In this document: piece by piece, positions 6,934-8,653 of the stretch | Layout of the letters: each line of letters opens with the position of its first letter | Numbering within the stretch: position 1 is the stretch's first letter | Source: an uncultured Rhodocyclaceae bacterium | Lineage (GTDB): Bacteria; Pseudomonadota; Gammaproteobacteria; Burkholderiales; Rhodocyclaceae | DNA: 8,653 nt | Assembly (NCBI GenBank): GCA_903950295.1 | Contig: CAJBAP010000092.1 | Location: 1 to 8,653, forward strand | Direction: 5' to 3' | Notes under the pieces: generated by a model | The model's input: only the letters and a program-made list of their open reading frames with translations | Databases searched by the model: none | Told to the model about the DNA's origin: nothing | Program-made: the position numbers and the translations under genes

Positions 6934-6967
6934 CCGCCCCGGTTTGCCGTGGGCGGTTTTGTCGTTT
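6934..6967 (+). terminator. Intrinsic terminator or attenuator between rpsU and yqeY
   Basis: CCGCCC (6934-6939) pairs with GGGCGG (6951-6956), and CGG (6940-6942) stacks inside with CCG (6947-6949) around TTTG, with T6950 bulged. TTTT then GTCGTTT follows directly. This is a good Rho-independent terminator shape. Because yqeY and dnaG lie just downstream on the same strand, partial read-through is plausible, as known for the rpsU-dnaG terminator of E. coli. Confidence 0.75.
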
Positions 6968-6983
6968 CTGCAACTGGAACATC

Positions 6984-6987
6984 GGAG
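6984..6987 (+). promoter_or_regulatory. yqeY ribosome binding site
   Basis: GGAG lies six bases before ATG 6994. It fixes the yqeY start there and not at the in-frame ATG 6931, which falls at the base of the terminator hairpin. Confidence 0.75.
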
Positions 6988-6993
6988 ATTGCC

Positions 6994-7443
6994 ATGTCCC
7001 TGAAAGCCCGCGTTATCGAAGACATGAAGCTCGCCATGAAGGCGAAGGAAACCGCGCGCCTCGGCGCCATTCGTCTGCTGCTGGCCGCAATCAAGCAACG
7101 TGAGGTTGATGAGCGCATCGAAATGGACGATGCGGCGGTTATTGCCGTTATCGAAAAGATGCTCAAGCAGCGCAAGGATTCGATTACCCAATACGAAGCC
7201 GCCAAACGGCAGGATCTGGCCGACGCCGAAAAATTCGAGGTCGAGGTGCTGACGGCCTACATGCCGCAAGCGATGAGTGCCGGCGAAGTCGAACTGATTG
7301 TTGCCAAGGCGCTGGCCGATTCCGGCGCAAAAGCACCCGCCGACATGGGCAAGGTGATGGCATTGGTGAAGTCGCAGATCGCGGGGCGTGCCGACATGGG
7401 CGAAGTCTCCAAGCTGGTGAAGGCCAAGCTGAGCAGCCAATGA
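6994..7443 (+). CDS. yqeY: GatB/YqeY domain-containing protein
   Basis: The 149-residue product is a YqeY-family protein, related to the C-terminal tRNA-binding tail domain of the GatB amidotransferase subunit. The cellular role of stand-alone YqeY proteins is not firmly established; tRNA binding or a role in tRNA-dependent amidation is inferred from the domain. Family pattern seen: MSLKARVIEDMKLAMKAKE at the start, RLGAIRLLLAAIKQREVD (22-39), a helical middle with KMLKQRKDSITQYEAAKRQDL, LTAYMPQAMS, and ADMGKVMALVKSQIAGRADMG with the end KLVKAKLSSQ. It is mainly helical, charged and has no signal peptide or membrane segment. It lies between rpsU and dnaG, as in many betaproteobacteria. dnaG starts 22 bp after its stop. 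Confidence 0.93.
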   Translation: MSLKARVIEDMKLAMKAKETARLGAIRLLLAAIKQREVDERIEMDDAAVIAVIEKMLKQRKDSITQYEAAKRQDLADAEKFEVEVLTAYMPQAMSAGEVELIVAKALADSGAKAPADMGKVMALVKSQIAGRADMGEVSKLVKAKLSSQ

Positions 7444-7453
7444 GTCGCTGGCG

Positions 7454-7459
7454 CATAAT
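7454..7459 (+). promoter_or_regulatory. Candidate dnaG -10 element
   Basis: CATAAT is followed by six bases (CGCGCC) and the dnaG GTG, the same spacing as at tsaD. There is no Shine-Dalgarno before the GTG. The best -35 is poor (TGAGCA, 7430-7435, 18-bp spacer). This may mark a leaderless internal dnaG transcript; alternatively dnaG relies on read-through from yqeY. Confidence 0.4.
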
Positions 7460-7465
7460 CGCGCC

Positions 7466-8653
7466 GTGATTCCCGAGTCTTTCATCCAGGAGTTGCTTGC
7501 CCGCATCGATATCGTCGATGTTGTCGAGCGTTACGTCCAACTCAAGAAGGCAGGCGCCAACTATCAGGCCTGCTGCCCCTTCCATTCAGAGAAGAGCCCA
7601 TCCTTTACGGTCAGCCCGTCCAAGCAGTTCTATCACTGCTTCGGTTGCGGTGCCCATGGCAGCGCCATCAGTTTCATCATGCAGTATGCCGGACTTGGTT
7701 TCATCGAGGCCGTGGAGGATCTCGCCAACAGTCTCGGCATGCCGGTACCGCGCGAGGTGGGGGCGCATTCGCAACAGAAAGCCCGTCAGGCACCCCTGAC
7801 TGAACGGATGGCCTCGGCCGCCCGTTTTTACAAAGAGCAGCTCAAGGCCAGTCCCGTGGCCATCGACTATCTCAAGGGGCGCGGACTGACCGGTGAAATT
7901 GCTGCGCGTTACGGCCTTGGCTATGCGCCGGATGACTGGCAGGGGCTGCAACGAGTATTCGATGATTATTCCAGCCCGGCGCTGGCTGAATGCGGTTTGG
8001 TGATCGACAATGAGCAGGGGCGGCGTTACGACCGCTTTCGCGATCGCGTCATGTTTCCCATCCAGGATCAGCGGGGCAACGTCATCGGTTTCGGTGGGCG
8101 CGTGCTGGGTGTGGGTGAGCCCAAATACCTCAACTCGCCGGAAACCCCTTTGTTTCATAAAGGCGAGGAGCTGTATGGCCTCACCCAGGCGCGTCAGGCG
8201 ATCCGTGCCGAAGACCGCGTTCTCGTCGTCGAGGGTTACATGGATGTTGTTGCTCTTGCCCAGTACGGCATTGCCAATGCAGTTGCCACTCTGGGAACCG
8301 CGACCACCTCCACCCATGTGCGCAAACTGTTGCGTCAGGCTGGCCAGGTGGTGTTTTGTTTCGACGGCGATAACGCGGGCCGCAAGGCCGCCTGGCGCGC
8401 CCTCGAAGCCAGCCTTGATGTTCTCGCCGATGACAAGCTGGTGGGCTTTCTCTTCCTGCCGGCCGAGCATGACCCGGACAGCTTTGTGCGTGCCGAGGGT
8501 ACGGAAGCCTTCCAGCGCCTGGCCGCGCAACCGACCACCCTGACTGAATTTCTCCTGCGCGAACTCAAGGCAGGTGCTGACCTGGCGACCGCCGAAGGGC
8601 GCGCCCGCCTCGTCCATGAGGCCAAACCCTATCTGATAAAACTTGCGGCCCCG
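7466..8653 (+). CDS. dnaG: DNA primase DnaG, 5' part (truncated by window edge)
   Basis: DnaG makes the RNA primers for leading- and lagging-strand synthesis at the fork, recruited by DnaB helicase. The frame is open for 396 codons to the right edge, against about 590 expected. The zinc-binding domain (1-about 95) has ligands Cys37, His40, Cys58 and Cys61 in CCPFHSEKSPSF and FYHCFGCGAHG. The RNA polymerase core includes FRDRVMFPIQDQRGNVIGFGGR (191-212) and KYLNSPETPLFHKG (220-233). The Toprim part has Glu256 (VVEGYMDVV), Asp300 and Asp302 (FDGDNAG), and the acidic HDPDSFV (335-341). The C-terminal DnaB-binding domain is beyond the window. The start is GTG 7466 (IPESFIQELLARIDIVD), fitting the family N-terminus; no RBS is seen. 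A long open frame opposite it, 7586-8617, is a shadow. Confidence 0.98.
   Translation, partial: MIPESFIQELLARIDIVDVVERYVQLKKAGANYQACCPFHSEKSPSFTVSPSKQFYHCFGCGAHGSAISFIMQYAGLGFIEAVEDLANSLGMPVPREVGAHSQQKARQAPLTERMASAARFYKEQLKASPVAIDYLKGRGLTGEIAARYGLGYAPDDWQGLQRVFDDYSSPALAECGLVIDNEQGRRYDRFRDRVMFPIQDQRGNVIGFGGRVLGVGEPKYLNSPETPLFHKGEELYGLTQARQAIRAEDRVLVVEGYMDVVALAQYGIANAVATLGTATTSTHVRKLLRQAGQVVFCFDGDNAGRKAAWRALEASLDVLADDKLVGFLFLPAEHDPDSFVRAEGTEAFQRLAAQPTTLTEFLLRELKAGADLATAEGRARLVHEAKPYLIKLAAP

Noticed and set aside
6931..6993. Upstream ATG start for yqeY
   Set aside because: It falls at the foot of the terminator hairpin with no RBS, while ATG 6994 has GGAG six bases upstream and gives the family N-terminus.
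7586..8617. Long open frame on the minus strand (343 codons)
   Set aside because: It lies entirely opposite dnaG, whose zinc-finger and Toprim motifs are all intact on the plus strand. The minus-strand translation has no recognisable domain; this is a typical GC-rich shadow.

Overview
The window is chromosomal core-genome DNA from a betaproteobacterium. The protein sequences look most like Rhodocyclales (Azoarcus, Dechloromonas or Accumulibacter relatives). That is inferred from remembered family sequences and the gene order lptE-holA-proA ... xerD-ybaK-folB/plsY-tsaD-rpsU-yqeY-dnaG; no search was run. Coding is GC-rich and dense, with no tRNA, rRNA, IS element, CRISPR array or prophage gene seen.

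Layout. Positions 2-4499 hold a tightly packed plus-strand run: lptE (3' part only), holA, proA, ogt, xerD and ybaK. Adjacent genes overlap or lie within 7 bp, so this is very probably one operon: outer-membrane LPS assembly, clamp loading, proline synthesis, DNA alkylation repair, chromosome-dimer resolution and tRNA proofreading. A perfect hairpin at 4522-4543 separates it from folB on the minus strand. folB and plsY diverge from a 32-bp gap. plsY converges on tsaD (minus) with an 11-bp 3' overlap. tsaD diverges from rpsU across 91 bp containing a strong promoter. rpsU, yqeY and the 5' two-thirds of dnaG form the start of a macromolecular-synthesis operon, normally continued by rpoD, with two hairpins between rpsU and yqeY. 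dnaG runs off the right edge.

No new multi-gene system is visible. Most worth checking: (1) holA encodes a clamp-loader delta subunit about 40 residues short, with the missing part inside the C-terminal collar domain; (2) tsaD, dnaG and perhaps plsY have a -10-like hexamer almost on top of the start codon and no Shine-Dalgarno, suggesting leaderless mRNAs; (3) the two divergent gene pairs have interleaved promoters; (4) rpsU is followed by a stem-loop pair fitting a read-through terminator. No stretch over 300 bases lacks a gene; the longest gap is about 100 bases (6894-6993).
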